The notes: generated by a model from the sequence alone, not told the origin. Shown: positions 23,316 through 35,100, counted from the first letter of the stretch. The stretch: DNA of 64,000 nt from Stratiolaelaps scimitus (GCA_019614645.1 JABWDB010000014.1:4774001-4838000); one strand, 5' to 3'. Numbers and translations: made by a program.

Positions 23316-24771
23316 TATAATCGGTAGCGCTTTTATTCCCATGTCTCCGCGATAACCGTATTGTCCGCTACGTATCCATGTATTTCTACAGTGTAGGCTG
23401 CATAAAAGCAATAAGAATACTAATCCTAATCAATAAGAATACTAATCACCCTAAAGTTTAAGGTTACCCTACCCGAAATTACATTACTATATATACAGGC
23501 AAACTGCAGTGTACCTTATATACGATATCATGCGCAGCTAGCGACAGAACGAATATGCTTTAAGTTATATTACAGATTTATTATTATAGTTAACATTATT
23601 AGTTATGATTATATAACATTTGTGATATATGCATGGTTGATGAACGTATCCACAGATCATAGATCACACGGCTCTGGACAGCAATCTCTCAATAGTCACC
23701 CAACCAGACATCCTCCTCCTAATGTGTATTCATCAACACCATAGGGCATGCATCATTTGACACTAATATTGAATAAAAAAATCTTGAATATTGAATAATA
23801 AACATTTTATAATTAGAGAGAGAGAGAGAGAGACAGAATTTGTTAACAATAACACGGCAGATAGCATACATCGTGAGCTTCTTACCAGCTTACGCCTATG
23901 CTTATGACTTATGCTTCTTACTGGATAGTTGTTTGGTTCGTCGGTAGAGACTGGGCGATGATGATTGCAAGCTGACCGAAGGCAACGCACGCTGTGTATC
24001 TTGCCACACTCCCTAATTGACAGATGAAAACAGAATGGGGGAAAACTCCAATATGCTGCCAGGTTTATGCGCATCGTATTATCTTCGATATTTAATGGTG
24101 ATATGATAGATGAATGGGTCGTTTTTTATTAAGGACCCTACCCGACTTAGTGGACTCGTTCCATTTGAACTAGCGGGCCGAAATGAGAGCGTCTACAACG
24201 GATCGAATTGTTCGCTCTCCAGTGAATTAGTGGCTTTCGTTCTGGGCCACTACAAGAGGTTGGGCGTCGTTAGCTAAGGAATAGATACAGTTCACCGCAC
24301 TCATTATTCAATTCTGTCTCATTGAATATTTACACAATAGCTTGAGACAGGATTTTATAGGTTTGCACAACTTCCACATAGAGAACAATTCGTTTGCCTT
24401 AAGCATTTCCTACTATAAAATACATTGGTACATGATTTTAAGCACGCACGAAGATAGTCGGTAAAAAACATTACATTATACACCCTGAAAATTCAGAATT
24501 TTTGTTCATTCCCATGCGTGCGTCGTTCTGGATGTTTTCCCGAAGTGGTCTACCCAACGAACCCCGATAGAATTCTCTTAGCGTTATCCCTTTACAAACT
24601 ATTTACATATTTCCTCAGAGTTTCAGGGGGACTTGAACTCGATCACCGTTCGGCGGAATACAAATTCATCACAAGTTTTACCTAAACTTTACAATTGAAA
24701 TTTCTTATGGATTGGGTCGACTGTGTCTACTAATCCGCGCATGAGCGGATTGCCAGCCGCAAGCTCCGCTA
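23316..24771. other. Intergenic stretch, nothing recognised
   Basis: AT-rich DNA with a GA microsatellite (23815-23834) and no supported gene. It lies downstream of the BTB-like gene that ends at 24772 and may include its 3' UTR. Confidence 0.4.
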
Positions 24772-26046
24772 TCAGAAAACCTGAGGCGTGCTCATATAGT
24801 CGGGATCCGAGGTGTACAAGACAAGGACATCGCTGATGGTGATCACCTTCTCGTGTACCTGAGTCTTCGACACGTCGTAACGATTGCCGCACTTCGTCAG
24901 CACCCGTGTCTCATACATGTTCTGCGCAACTTCGAACGTCTGCAGCAAATTGTAGCCCACATAGTCGACCATGGTAACCCACGCACCGTTGACATTAACC
25001 ATCGATGCGTCCTCATTAATCCCGCGCTCATCGCAGTGCGGACACAGGAACAACGAATCGCACGGGCACTTACTGTAAATGTTGCCATCGTCACCGACGG
25101 TCACGACTCGACCGTTCTCCAGTACAAACAACACGTTCCCCTCTCCGTCGCCGCGTATCGCTCGAATTCGCCACGATAGATTAGGGTAGATCTCGTCAAA
25201 TGTCCCAGTCTTATGGTCTAATCGGTAGATGATATCCCACGCGTTCTCCGCTTGGCAGACCACGATCAGCTTATTGTAGATTGACGAGAATATCTTGCAG
25301 CTGGCGAACACCTGCCGCTCGACGCCATCCCGCAGCAGATCCTTCTTGATCACCGACCCATCGAACGCCTCATAGATGACATAGCGATTAAAGCAGAGGT
25401 GGAAGTTCTTCACGCCGCACTCGAACGGACAGAACCGCTCGCCGAAAACGTCGATGGGAATCCATTTATTGTCGCAGATGGTTGCCACAAGCCGGTTGCC
25501 CCGGATGTCATGCAGAAGGGCGACTGAGATCTTCCTCGTGAACAGAGGTATTGGAAGCGGCTTGTAGATGTGCCAGTTCCGTCGATGAAGAACGTGGTTC
25601 GCCGCCTTTCTGAACTGCTCCTTCACGTCTCGGTTATAGCTGAGCAGGAGCTTATCGTAGAATTTGAATCTGCGGGTGGGTAGCGCTTTGACGATCGCTT
25701 GAAAGATATCGATTAGTCTTCGGTCACCATTCCATTCGGGCATAGTCACCCCAGCGGCTGCTTCGACGCAATACCGACCGAAGGCCTCGCATCTGATTGA
25801 GCAGGCGAAGTTGAGCACGCCGAAAACATCCTCGACATCGTCGCAGGGCCGGCCTTCGACGAACGCTATAAATCTCTCAATTTGATCGGACGTCGCTTCG
25901 AGGTGCATCTCTGACTTGGATCTTGCTACGATTTGTTTCTCGAAGAACGGAAACCTCAGCAGCTCTTCCTTCGGGAGAAAAAATGCACGACCCTCAGCGT
26001 CGATCAGTTTTAGAGCATCCGGTTCTGGGCGATTTAGATTCTCCAT
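24772..26046 (-). CDS. BTB/propeller-like paralogue 1 (unrecognised family)
   Basis: This is a single long coding exon. The family is not one I can name; the description comes from four paralogues in this window. Residues about 8-100 resemble a divergent BTB/POZ fold: a strand pair, KEELLRFPFFEKQI where BTBs have the 'S.yF' helix, then DVFGVLNFACSI. About 105-165 resembles a BACK-type helical linker (VKALPTRRFKFYDKLL). The rest looks like a beta-propeller: NKWIPIDVFG, KNFHLCFNRYVIYEA, and CPHC followed by NEDASMVNVNGAW. Kelch di-glycines are absent. The frame stays open to an ATG at 26082, but a CAG acceptor lies at 26074-26076 and sister genes start right after theirs, so Met at 26046 is preferred (424 residues). 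It runs about 14 residues past the shared SDVLV ending. A substrate adaptor role for Cullin-3 is conceivable by analogy only. Confidence 0.75.
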   Translation of the reverse strand: MENLNRPEPDALKLIDAEGRAFFLPKEELLRFPFFEKQIVARSKSEMHLEATSDQIERFIAFVEGRPCDDVEDVFGVLNFACSIRCEAFGRYCVEAAAGVTMPEWNGDRRLIDIFQAIVKALPTRRFKFYDKLLLSYNRDVKEQFRKAANHVLHRRNWHIYKPLPIPLFTRKISVALLHDIRGNRLVATICDNKWIPIDVFGERFCPFECGVKNFHLCFNRYVIYEAFDGSVIKKDLLRDGVERQVFASCKIFSSIYNKLIVVCQAENAWDIIYRLDHKTGTFDEIYPNLSWRIRAIRGDGEGNVLFVLENGRVVTVGDDGNIYSKCPCDSLFLCPHCDERGINEDASMVNVNGAWVTMVDYVGYNLLQTFEVAQNMYETRVLTKCGNRYDVSKTQVHEKVITISDVLVLYTSDPDYMSTPQVF

Positions 26047-26073
26047 GAGGTCGGCGAAATCCCGATTACAAAT

Positions 26074-26113
26074 CTGTAACATTGGTCATTGAAATCATGT
26101 TTTTACTACTCAC
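26074..26113 (-). other. Possible 40-nt intron before BTB-like gene 1
   Basis: Read on the minus strand this segment starts GTGAGT and ends TTACAG, both canonical. If it is spliced, the open-frame ATG at 26082 lies inside the intron and translation would start at 26046. A 40-nt intron is close to the lower limit for animals, although mites are known for very short introns. Confidence 0.35.
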
Positions 26114-27082
26114 GGTTACACAGCTGTCCACAGCTCGGAAGCTGAATATCCACTCTCCAATGCATTCTCCAATCCATCTGGGCTGCGGGCTAGTCTTTTA
26201 TCAGAGAAACAGAGGTGTTCGAATCAGAAGGCGGCGATACGAATCACATGTTAGCTACACAATAAGCACAGTAACAATGTTGCTAAGACCAACGACTCAC
26301 GACTGTACCGAAAAATCGCCAATCATCGACGAGCCAATCCTGCAGGCGTTCATTGACGGTTGCATCAGACCTACGTATCTTGACATAGTACCTTTGTTGT
26401 CTGAATGCGATAACACACATACTGTTGCCCCATCATCAGCTGTTTGTTACGTGTCAATCTCTAAGGCCCACAAGCCAATTTTTTTTGTGAAACGTACAGT
26501 GCAGTCCGAGCCGATCAAATTGTGGCCATCAGACCTTTGCCGGGCCGCGCGCGGCTGACCGAAGCAAAGGGCCTCAGAAGATTTTCTTACCCTGCTATTC
26601 TTCGTCGCGGTCTTCAGGATGGTGCACCGGGTACTTTTATGTACAGACATGGCTCAGAGAGCTGAGAAATGGCGCAATCGAGTTGAATATTGATGACGTT
26701 AACGACAGCTGAAGGACGCATGCTAACCACTGCTGCTGCTCGTGCTATTCTTTCCTACGTATAACGAAGTGAACAGACGTTTCGATACGATTCGGGCAAT
26801 TCGCGAGTCTCGACCGTTTTCGACACCTTCACCAGTCGCGAACGGGAGGAAATTTCGGAGAGAGTGACGATCGCTCGACATCGGAGACGACCCAGAATTT
26901 CTGCTAGTTATACCTGTCTGAGTGTTTCAAGGTCGTCGAGCTATCAAATCGGCTCATTATTATATATTGGTTTGACGTGAAAGCGGACTTCTTTCGGGGC
27001 TACATTTCGGGCCGTGAGATACATTTAATTGCATCATATTGTGGCTAGTGCCCGATCAAAGTCTGCTGTCGTCCCAGAACTA
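26114..27082. other. Stretch upstream of BTB-like gene 1
   Basis: No recognised gene. A promoter for the minus-strand BTB-like gene would lie here. The + strand open frame at 26082-26558 has no recognisable features and overlaps the gene's 5' end, so I regard it as spurious. Confidence 0.35.
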
Positions 27083-27320
27083 CACTACTAGACCGGAGGG
27101 ACACGTGTGTGTTGGGTTCAAATCCTGTCAGACGTGGAGAATCTTTGGAGTTCTTTATCTTTATCTTTCTTTATCTGGGGATTCTTGTCAGGTTCGAGTA
27201 AGGCAGAGAATAAGCAAAGGTGGCCCCGACAGGTCCTCATAGTAATACCTAAAGGTTAAGAGCTGAGGCCTGTCAGATAGGAGAACAACTGAGGGTCAGC
27301 TCGAAAACAAAAAAAAAAGT
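27083..27320 (+). mobile_element. tRNA-derived SINE, family B
   Basis: A B-box-like GGGTTCAAATCC is followed by a unique body and ends with CTGAGGGTCAGCTCGAAAAC and an A-rich tail. The same body and B box recur at 55775-55990 in the same orientation. The 3' half recurs at 45480-45620 (+), at 34229-34350 (-) and, diverged, at 51725-51820 (+). The head before the B box is degraded here; the A box is clearer in the 55.8 kb copy. Confidence 0.65.
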
Positions 27321-27429
27321 CTGCTGTCGTTATGCCTGCTGTTGGCTTGCACTCCGGGAGTTATGTCCAACTGCTTACGAGACTTGAGACGGCGGAGCTT
27401 GGACCAGCAATGCTTATCCTGTACCCTGT

Positions 27430-28553
27430 ACTTCGATGTGAGGTTGTTCACCACGCTCTTCGGTTTGGATTAGCTAACTTCAGTCGAAGTGGACCTCCGA
27501 GCTGGGCAATCCTATCGGAGAAATGGACTCGCATTTCGTATTGACAATATGCTCCTAAACGGTAGTAGGTTGTTGGTCAACATCTGCTGATAGTCCTCAC
27601 TATTCCTTCGAGATGAGATGAAAGCGAGTGGGAGTCTGCCATGAGAGGTGAAAGCTCCCCAAATCATAACGGTTTCGCCACCGAAGTTGCGCTTTGAGAA
27701 GTACCACGGCTCTTTACGTAGATCATGCCATTAACCATTAAAGCCATCTGGCCCGTCCAAATTGAATTTATTTTCGTCAGTGAAAATGATCTGGAGCAAC
27801 ACAGTACCTTTTATATAGATGTGCACCCACACGGTACTCTTTAAAAAAACGTTGCCCCAATTCTCACCAATTTCCAGTCTCTGGCCATATTGTTGTGGGC
27901 GAAGTTTAGTCGGGCAGTCATGTAGCGTTGTTGAAGAAGCGTTCTTGTTTTTATTTGCGCCCGTATGATATGCGGATACCGCTTAATTGTCCTTAAATCT
28001 GTTGATCTATGAACCTGAAGGTTTAACTCTTGCCTGATTGCTTCGCAATTTCGAAGGTCGAATTCGAGGCCAATCGACAAATGTGCATGTCAGTTTGCTG
28101 GCTGATCTTTCGTGGACGTCCTTTAGACTTACTAGTACCGTACGTCGAGGGACTGCGCAAAAATAATTTTGCACTATGCAACGACTTCTGCCAATTTCTC
28201 TGGCAATTGCAGCCGGGGTCTTTCCTGCTCGGTGTAAAGCAGTAATAACTGCGTTCTCCGCATCAGTAAGGCTCGAAGCGTGTCCCATGATCACAGCACA
28301 GCGTGAATGCTCAACACAAACTGGATTAATTCAGCGAGAACATAGATAACTGAGGGTGGCTTATTTTACGCACCCGAAATATGACACATTTTATTGTAGC
28401 AGGCTGCATGCGACGTTGTATGCGCTGTTCCTTGTGGCGTGTATGTTATTTGAAACGTACATTAATCTGATGCAGAACAAATTCCTCAAATGTGTGTTCC
28501 TTGGAACGATTTGTTGAAATATAGGGGTGCCTTAAGTTTATGCCCAGCACTAT
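27430..28553 (-). mobile_element. Degenerate Tc1/mariner transposon
   Basis: Minus-strand frames encode pieces of a Tc1-type transposase in order. First comes an N-terminal helix-turn-helix (SSLTDAENAVITALHRAGKT, IAREIGRSR) at 28290-28150. A middle region follows (ARLNFAHNNMARDWKLV), and further pieces lie in shifted frames near 27800-27560 (FNLDGPDG and PWYFSKRNFGGE). Frameshifts and stops break the protein, so it is a fossil. A possible terminal inverted repeat begins with AGTGCTGGGCATAAACTTAA near 28553-28520. The matching end was not found, so the left limit is approximate. The helix-turn-helix would bind such repeats; the DDE/D residues could not be placed confidently. Confidence 0.7.
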
Positions 28554-29010
28554 ATGGTGATGTAAATTAAAATGACACTGGTAAAGTTCAAATGAATGAA
28601 ATCTGTCCAAAAAATAAGGTCGAATCTATGGCAGATTTACATGAGCGGAATTTAGAAGCGCCTAAATCCTCTCACAGAATCGAAGTGAATATTTCGTATG
28701 TTGGCTCCTGAATTTGATGTCACCCGTTCGGGCATCTGGGTGTGTGCAGATTCAGCAGAAACAATGGTAAAAACAAAGGCTCATTGAACTCTACTCGTAT
28801 GAGGTATACGCAATAACCGCTACACAATTCCTCAATAACTTTCATCAAAGGTACCTTTTTCGACCGGCAGAATGCGTACTTCGACCAATACAATATACAG
28901 ATCGTCGTAGTCCACGAGTCCGTGGTATTGTACTATATTTCGCTATGCACTACGGCGATTTTCAAATGAGTTACGCTTCAGTTGCCTAAAACGATCGTTT
29001 CTTACCTCAT

Positions 29011-29083
29011 GGTGCCCAGCCGTGCTCGAGCCGGCGACCTTCTGCGTGCAAATCAGACGTGACAACCACTACACTATGGAACC
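29011..29083 (-). pseudogene. tRNA-Val-like sequence (tRNA pseudogene or SINE head)
   Basis: Read on the minus strand, the sequence starts GGTTCCATAGTGTAGTGGTT, the classic eukaryotic tRNA-Val 5' half with its A box. It continues with CACGTCTGATTTGCACGCAG and a T-arm-like GGCTCGAGCAC, and closes with GGCACCA-like bases that pair with GGTTCC except at one position. The anticodon loop is TTTGCAC rather than TTTACAC, and both the anticodon stem and the B box carry substitutions. It is therefore a decayed tRNA or a SINE head, not a working tRNA gene. Confidence 0.65.
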
Positions 29084-29167
29084 GGCAGTAACAATCGTCG
29101 ATAACCTTTTCGTTTCGATTTGAACACCAATGAAAAATCAACTGTCGAGTTAAAGGTTAGTAAAGCA

Positions 29168-29289
29168 AATTTTCCGGGCTGACTCAAAGCACAGCCAGCA
29201 TTTGACGTCCACAGTGGTGCTTCCTTCAATGGTTCATAGGACGCACCCCTTTAAATGCAAACCTGCATTTAAAGGGGTGCGTCCTTTTA
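29168..29289 (-). mobile_element. SINE family A fragment containing an inverted duplication
   Basis: The left part matches the 3' half of family A elements (TTTCCGGGCTGACTCA, and TTTGACGTCCAC as at 30.58 kb). Its inner end has been duplicated head-to-head, giving the perfect hairpin at 29238-29285. Confidence 0.55.
29238..29285. repeat. Perfect 22-bp inverted repeat with 4-nt loop
   Basis: Arms 29238-29259 and 29264-29285 are exact reverse complements (AGGACGCACCCC at one outer end, GGGGTGCGTCCT at the other) around an AACC loop. It appears to derive from SINE family A sequence folded back on itself. Confidence 0.95.
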
Positions 29290-29671
29290 GCATTGGATCC
29301 ATAATAGCAATATGATTATTTCTTCTTAATAACATGCAGTAGGACAAAGCAGAGCTTATAACAGTTAACCAATTCCTACACAATCAAAATAAATAACAAA
29401 AAATAATATACAAATTTGCATGTATATACAAATGTGTTCGAATGGATAGTTCGAGTGGACATGGTCAGTTCAAAATCTCTTGGTACTTTGGTCCATTGCT
29501 CTAGTCTTTAGTATTTCTGCTCTGCTGTCCGCGAACAGCAGACCCAACGCTCCAGAATAAGACTAGGCCCATCTTGTTTGTTGGTCCCGTAAATGCAGTA
29601 GTGGATGCTCTTTTTCTTGCTCGTTCAGCCATTTCGTCTCCGCCGCATTATTAATTTTCTTTTTTGTGCTT

Positions 29672-30060
29672 TTATTTATTTATTCTACAGAGATCAAATA
29701 TTTGTTGCGCTTTCTCTAACTGTTCCTTATTTAATATCCGGAAATCGCTCATCATTTTCGACACTTCTTTTATTCTCATCATCTCTGTTCTATTCAACAA
29801 AGCGAGTCGTTCGTCGTATGTCCATTTTGCTCGTGCCTCTCTCGACCAGAAGCTCGATGCTCCAAACTCCCCGTCTGCAAGGAGTGTCGCGCAGGTAAAC
29901 CTGCATTGTAGCTCCGGTCTAGAGACTGTCCCACATCTTCTGCTGTCTGTACACAAACATTTAGGATCTGCCGCAATTCGCAAGGGTTTCCCGCCAACAG
30001 GACTATGTCGTCAGCGTACAACAGCGTACAGTGGCTCGAATTTTTACACTTTCCTCGAGG
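29672..30060 (-). mobile_element. LINE reverse-transcriptase fragment
   Basis: On the minus strand a frame begins MYADDIVLLAGNPCELRQIL, a textbook YADD catalytic box of a non-LTR reverse transcriptase. It continues VCVQTAEDVGQSLD, the following helix. A shifted frame then carries the rest (FGASSFWSREARAKWTYDE), so at least one frameshift is present. Other RT motifs and the endonuclease are missing, so this is a truncated dead copy. Confidence 0.75.
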
Positions 30061-30543
30061 TCGGTACTCATTATGCGTATAAGACTTGACCTGTTTCTTA
30101 GTTCTTCCTTAGGGGAGCAAATTTGTCATGTTCCTATCGAGTTGGGTCTACCGCACATTTGACCAGTCCAATGGATGTTGCATCTTCCTCACTATAGTGG
30201 TCCAGTACATTAAAGTAATTAGATATGATCTAACCTTCTCGTAAGACATCCCTTACGGAAACATGATTAATATATCCATTATCTATTGTTGTGTAAGAGT
30301 ATACACACGCGTGTTTGTTGGCTTCCGCACATTACCCCGAACTCTCTGAACACGTACAATCACCAATATATTACACTGACACGTTGTCTGTTCAGTTTGT
30401 CCTTTTTTTAATCTGGCTACCGCCTTTACGTTCGTTCTGCACGTTAGGGCTGTCCTCTTTCTCGGTATCTCCATCATGCGCTATTGACTAAACGGGCTAG
30501 GCGAACGGGACTTCTGTCGGTTATAATTGTGTGCATTTGATTA

Positions 30544-30757
30544 CAAAATGTAGATTCTCCGGACTGACCCACAGAATTTGAGCATTTGACGTTCACGCTA
30601 CAACTCTTTTCGGCATAGGCCTTCATAAGACGGGCCCCCCGGTAAACGCAGATGTGCAGGGGCGGGAATCGACCCGTGCGATTACGTCTCTCCTCCGATT
30701 TTAAGTCGCATACGAAGTGCACCACCTGGCCACCGGGCTCGACGTTTGACTACAGGT
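30544..30757 (-). mobile_element. tRNA-derived SINE, family A
   Basis: On the minus strand the sequence runs GAGCCCGGTGGCCAGGTGG (A-box region), then GGGTCGATTCCCGCC (B box), then a conserved body with GACGTTCACGC-type sequence, and ends CAGTCCGGAGAATC. Other copies are at 40735-40912 (-) and 40024-40175 (+). The CCCGGTGGCC start is shared by several copies. Confidence 0.75.
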
Positions 30758-30884
30758 ATGTTTGAATTGTGCAAATAATACCATTGTGTACTGATACCTG
30801 CCAATTGTTTCAGTAAAACTTCTGGTGATTGAACTATTACACAATATATTATTGCCACAATGCACCCCATGGGGATCGCATTGC

Positions 30885-31006
30885 ACATTACGATGTCTAA
30901 TGTGGCCTCGTAACGGTCGGCACCCCAAAATATCCACCGTCCCCCAGCAGACTCGAACCGCCAATCAATCGGCCACCAGACGATCGAGCTACCCATCTGC
31001 GCCACG
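30885..31006 (-). mobile_element. tRNA-like SINE head, distinct family
   Basis: Reverse-complement reading gives TGGCGCAGATGGGTAGCTC (A box) and GGCGGTTCGAGTCTGC (B box) at tRNA-like spacing, followed by a body not seen elsewhere in the window. It looks like a Pol III-type SINE or a tRNA pseudogene; no cloverleaf with a sound acceptor stem was evident. Confidence 0.5.
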
Positions 31007-31841
31007 AACTCTTCGTAAAGAACTGCTAATGTGTATCGTTTGTATCTCGTTAGCTAAATAATGTTGTTTCTCAAATTATTTGTCAAGTATGGCCAAAGAG
31101 CACATTACACTGATTTTTCCATCGCATGCTATCGTCTGTTTTCGACCATTGTCGAAGTGATCTTTTTTTGATAAATTATTCGTAATCCAAAAATAGAAAA
31201 AGTAATAACTGCTTGATTATTGCTGTTGTATTTATATACTCGTCTTTATTATAGTCATTTTTGTGTAAAGCTTCTTCACTTCCCACTGCCGTTCTGAGTG
31301 ATGTCCAGTGGTCGATTACAAACGGCTATTTCTCCAGCAGGGCCGTGGGTCTGTGGGGCTTGCGCCTTCCTAGTTACGTCACTGCAGCCACTCGTTTTGA
31401 ATTACGTCAACAATAATGATAGTGACATGTAAGAATATAATTATATGATTTATGTGGTATTGAACTCGATCTGTTAGATTTGTTCAATACTAGTCATTGC
31501 TTTACTAATCTGCATAGATAGAAGTTATGGGTTGGGATCCGAGTGACAGGATCGATTAGCAGTCGAATCCTTGACCAATTGTGAGCTCCCGAAAATAAAG
31601 CAAGGCTCCCGACCAAGCCAGCGTGTTCTTGCGGGATACTGCGATGTTTGATTTAAGAGTGACAAAGAATTCTTCACCTTATACTATCAATCTATATACA
31701 TACGCGTATATCTCTCTTCTATATATATATATATATATATATGGCACAAAATTTATTATTTACTCGACAGCTCCGTGTGCTTCACAAAGTCACATCGCGC
31801 TTCGGAGCAGGTTCAGGGTCTCTCATTTTGTATTGATCTCA

Positions 31842-31847
31842 TTTATT
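31842..31847 (-). terminator. Possible poly(A) signal of the AFF-like gene
   Basis: AATAAA on the minus strand, about 150 bases past the TAA at 31997-31999. A second AATAAA lies near 31750-31756. The position suits a short 3' UTR; cleavage is not shown. Confidence 0.4.
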
Positions 31848-31996
31848 TCTCTTCGGAAGCCAAAACGCGAACAAATATTGGTGAGCGCTGCCTTGCGATA
31901 TCCTTGGCCGGGCTCATTCAGGCGACTGCTCGAGATGCCCCACATCGTGTGTTGTGATATAGCCAGCTGCTCCCACAGTGATTGCCCCTTTACGCC

Positions 31997-32121
31997 TTAG
32001 TTAGCAAGCACTTTTATCCGGCATATGGTCTCGCGGGCAAACTTGACGAATTCGCATACTGGTGTAAATATGTCGACAGAATGAGCACGCGACGTCGCCG
32101 TGGTCACGGCATCGAAAAAAC
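31997..32121 (-). CDS. AFF-like terminal exon
   Basis: The acceptor reads GTCTTCAG. Two bases complete a Gly codon, followed by FFDAVTTATS through EFVKFARETICRIKVLAN and TAA, the last helices of the CHD. The frame is invisible to a simple ORF scan because it is only 40 codons long. Confidence 0.85.
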
Positions 32122-35100
32122 CTGAAGACATAATTAGAACAATGAGAAATACAGAATGTAAATACCAAAGCCACCGTATGGGAGTACAGTTTAGTAATCA
32201 ATCATTCATTATGTTTGATAATAATTCATAATGACATAATGGATCTTAGTGAACAAAGGGCACATCGTATCATGAAATTCAATTTCTTCTAATAGAAGCT
32301 TGTGTCAGTATTCGCTGCGGACATGTCCGAAGTTTATTTTAAAATCGAGAGTGTGTCATACGTGTAGATATTATTACGCCAGAAAAAAATGTCCATGTAA
32401 GAGATAAGCACACATGGGTACCTTTGTTGTTTGTTTCGACCATATATTGATCCGACAGGTACCAGAGGTCGTGGGCACGTTCCAGATGATCCAACCACTT
32501 GAGTGTTCTGTGCATCTGATGAATTATGAAATTACGAAAAAGGATTAATACTCTAATTGACTAATTGAAATTTCCATAGATTCAGTCTCCAATAGCGACC
32601 ATACGGGACTCTTATGAGGTTTCCTAATTGAGAGCGTTCGAAATCCTTTAGCGACGAACTGTTGGAGGGCAAGTCTGGTGCGAGCAGCCACGGTATTATA
32701 GTTATCCAGTTATTCAACAGCATATAATGTTGGCTGAGAGTCAGCCCGAAAAAGTTTGTTTTTTTTATCAAAATCGTTGTCGCAATTTGAAAGCTTGACG
32801 TCGCTTACCCTCGACCCTCATGAGCCTTCGTTTGTTGAGCGCAAATGTGGATGACACCTTTTGCCGACATAATTGTTGGGCTTATAAGAGTTATAAAATC
32901 TCACTTTGATTAAATGAAAGTGCTCAAAGTAACTGTGCTGCTTGGATATAAATGACCAGCGTCGACGCCCCCTGCCCAGGGACCGAAGGCGGCTTAGACG
33001 CAGAAACATCTGCGTCTAATCAGCTTAATTTAGTTTTCACTTAAGAAAGACAATGGCTAAGCTTTAACTTCGCCATTAAGCGATTCGTGTCGATGCTTCT
33101 AAAGTACTTCTGCCACTCGAAGAATCTCGATCTCTGGCCATCGAATGTCGGCAGTTTTACAAAACCAATGTAGACAAATTTGAACGTGAACCTTTGTGAT
33201 CGAGCTATTTATTACACTGGTGATATTTCACGAAAACAAAGCGTAACACGGAATAGAATGATGGTTATGATCGCGGACAAGAAATGTCCCGCGGGAACAA
33301 TTGTCGCCCACTTCTACAACTGACTAATACACAAGCCTATGTATACAGCACAAGGTTTGGCACGACGCCAGCGTCGGCACTTACGTTTTCGACAAGTTTT
33401 GCAGGTACTTTATAGACCTGCTCGTTGCCTTGATGCTCGCTGCCCAGTGAATCCACTGAAGCGGCATCCGAGTGTGGAGATGAAAGCGACGGTGTCTCTA
33501 TCCCGTTTGAGAGGTCCGAGTCCTCGTATTTGCTTGTTACGATAGGGAAGTTCTGAGGTTGGAACTCATGAAGCGCTGAAGTTGAGTCTTGCCTGCGCAA
33601 CATAATTTCAAGTGTTGTTAGGATTGTTCTATTTGTTCATCTTGTTACCCAAATGAAGCTAACACCAAGCTATATCTTAATCGACTATTTGCTATTGTGC
33701 ATTATCTCTAGATATTGGATGGCCTGCAGTGACTCGCATAAGGAGATAGTCAAGAGAACCATATCAAATCAAGTAACTCGCACGTGGTCATCGATCATAG
33801 AGTATCTTAATTTCGTTAAAATATTGCTTAAAGTTTAACTATCATATATGAGGTTAGAGGAAATGTTGTAAATATTTATCATTTTATGTATCACTGCTCT
33901 AACCGTTGATTACAGCTCGCATTGCCCAATCAACTTGGGACAAATTTCAAATGTTTCTAATACCTCAGATCTTCGTCCCAGCTCATAACGACGAAGGTCC
34001 TATATGCTAGAATGGCTTTAATACGAAGCGATAGCACAATCAAGCGTTTCTCCGATGATCCTCTATCAACAGATGGTGTTTTGGAGATCCGGTCCACGGC
34101 GTATTGGACTAGACCTTGAGCATCCACGTACATATTTTGCAGTTTACGTGAATGATTGATCCGGTTCGGCGTCGCCTCTACTCGATCCCCTATAATTAAT
34201 GACCACATAATTAAGTATATGAGTAACTACCGAGGTTGTTTTCTTGGAGCTGACTCTCAACGGTCCCCCTGTGGTACAGACTTCAGCTCTTAAACATCAG
34301 ATATTACTACGAAGATCTGTCGAGGCCACGTTTGCTTATTTGTAATTGGTCGTACCTGGCAAGAATACACTGGTAAACAGAGGTAATATGGAAATCAAAC
34401 AAAGCCTGTCTAAAGAGTCTGACAGCAGAGTTTACACACACAGCCTATGTCCCATCCGTGTAGCAATTCAAGACCACAAAGACTGCTAAAGCATCAAGGG
34501 AAACACCCAAATTATATTATGACCCATTGTGACCTCCTATCGACCAATTTCTCAAAGGGTGAATTCAGTGTAAGATGTTAACAGCTGTTTGTTCAAACAG
34601 GCGGACGCTTCTCGCTCCGTTAGGATTCGACACTCACGACCCGGAGCAATCTGTAGATACGTGTTTTTGGCAGGATTACAGGTTGTAGTTATCGTCGAGC
34701 GTGTGTCATACAAACCCTCAAACCAGGGTTAAAATTTGATAGGTGCACTATTGATCAGACTTACCTCCTAGTATATAGAAGAGGGCCGACTCGAGGTACT
34801 TCAGCACTAGTTCACGGGTGATACGTTCCTTGTCTCCTGCATGTTTGAGATGTTTTGCTTTGGTGATAAACCAGTCCGATGCAAGAATTGTTGATTCGAA
34901 TCTCATCCGTTGATCGGCGTCCGACAACATTTGCTGCCGCAAGTCGGTGTTATTCGGCTGCGCCTTCAGCATTCGGATGTCGTTGGCTGGTTCTCTACTG
35001 TGCACATGGCCAAGCTGTTTGTTTCCTGGTTTTGATGCCACCGTCAACCGAATTGTGCCACAATTTCTATTGCCGGCCGCGACAGGACGCCTCTTAAGCC

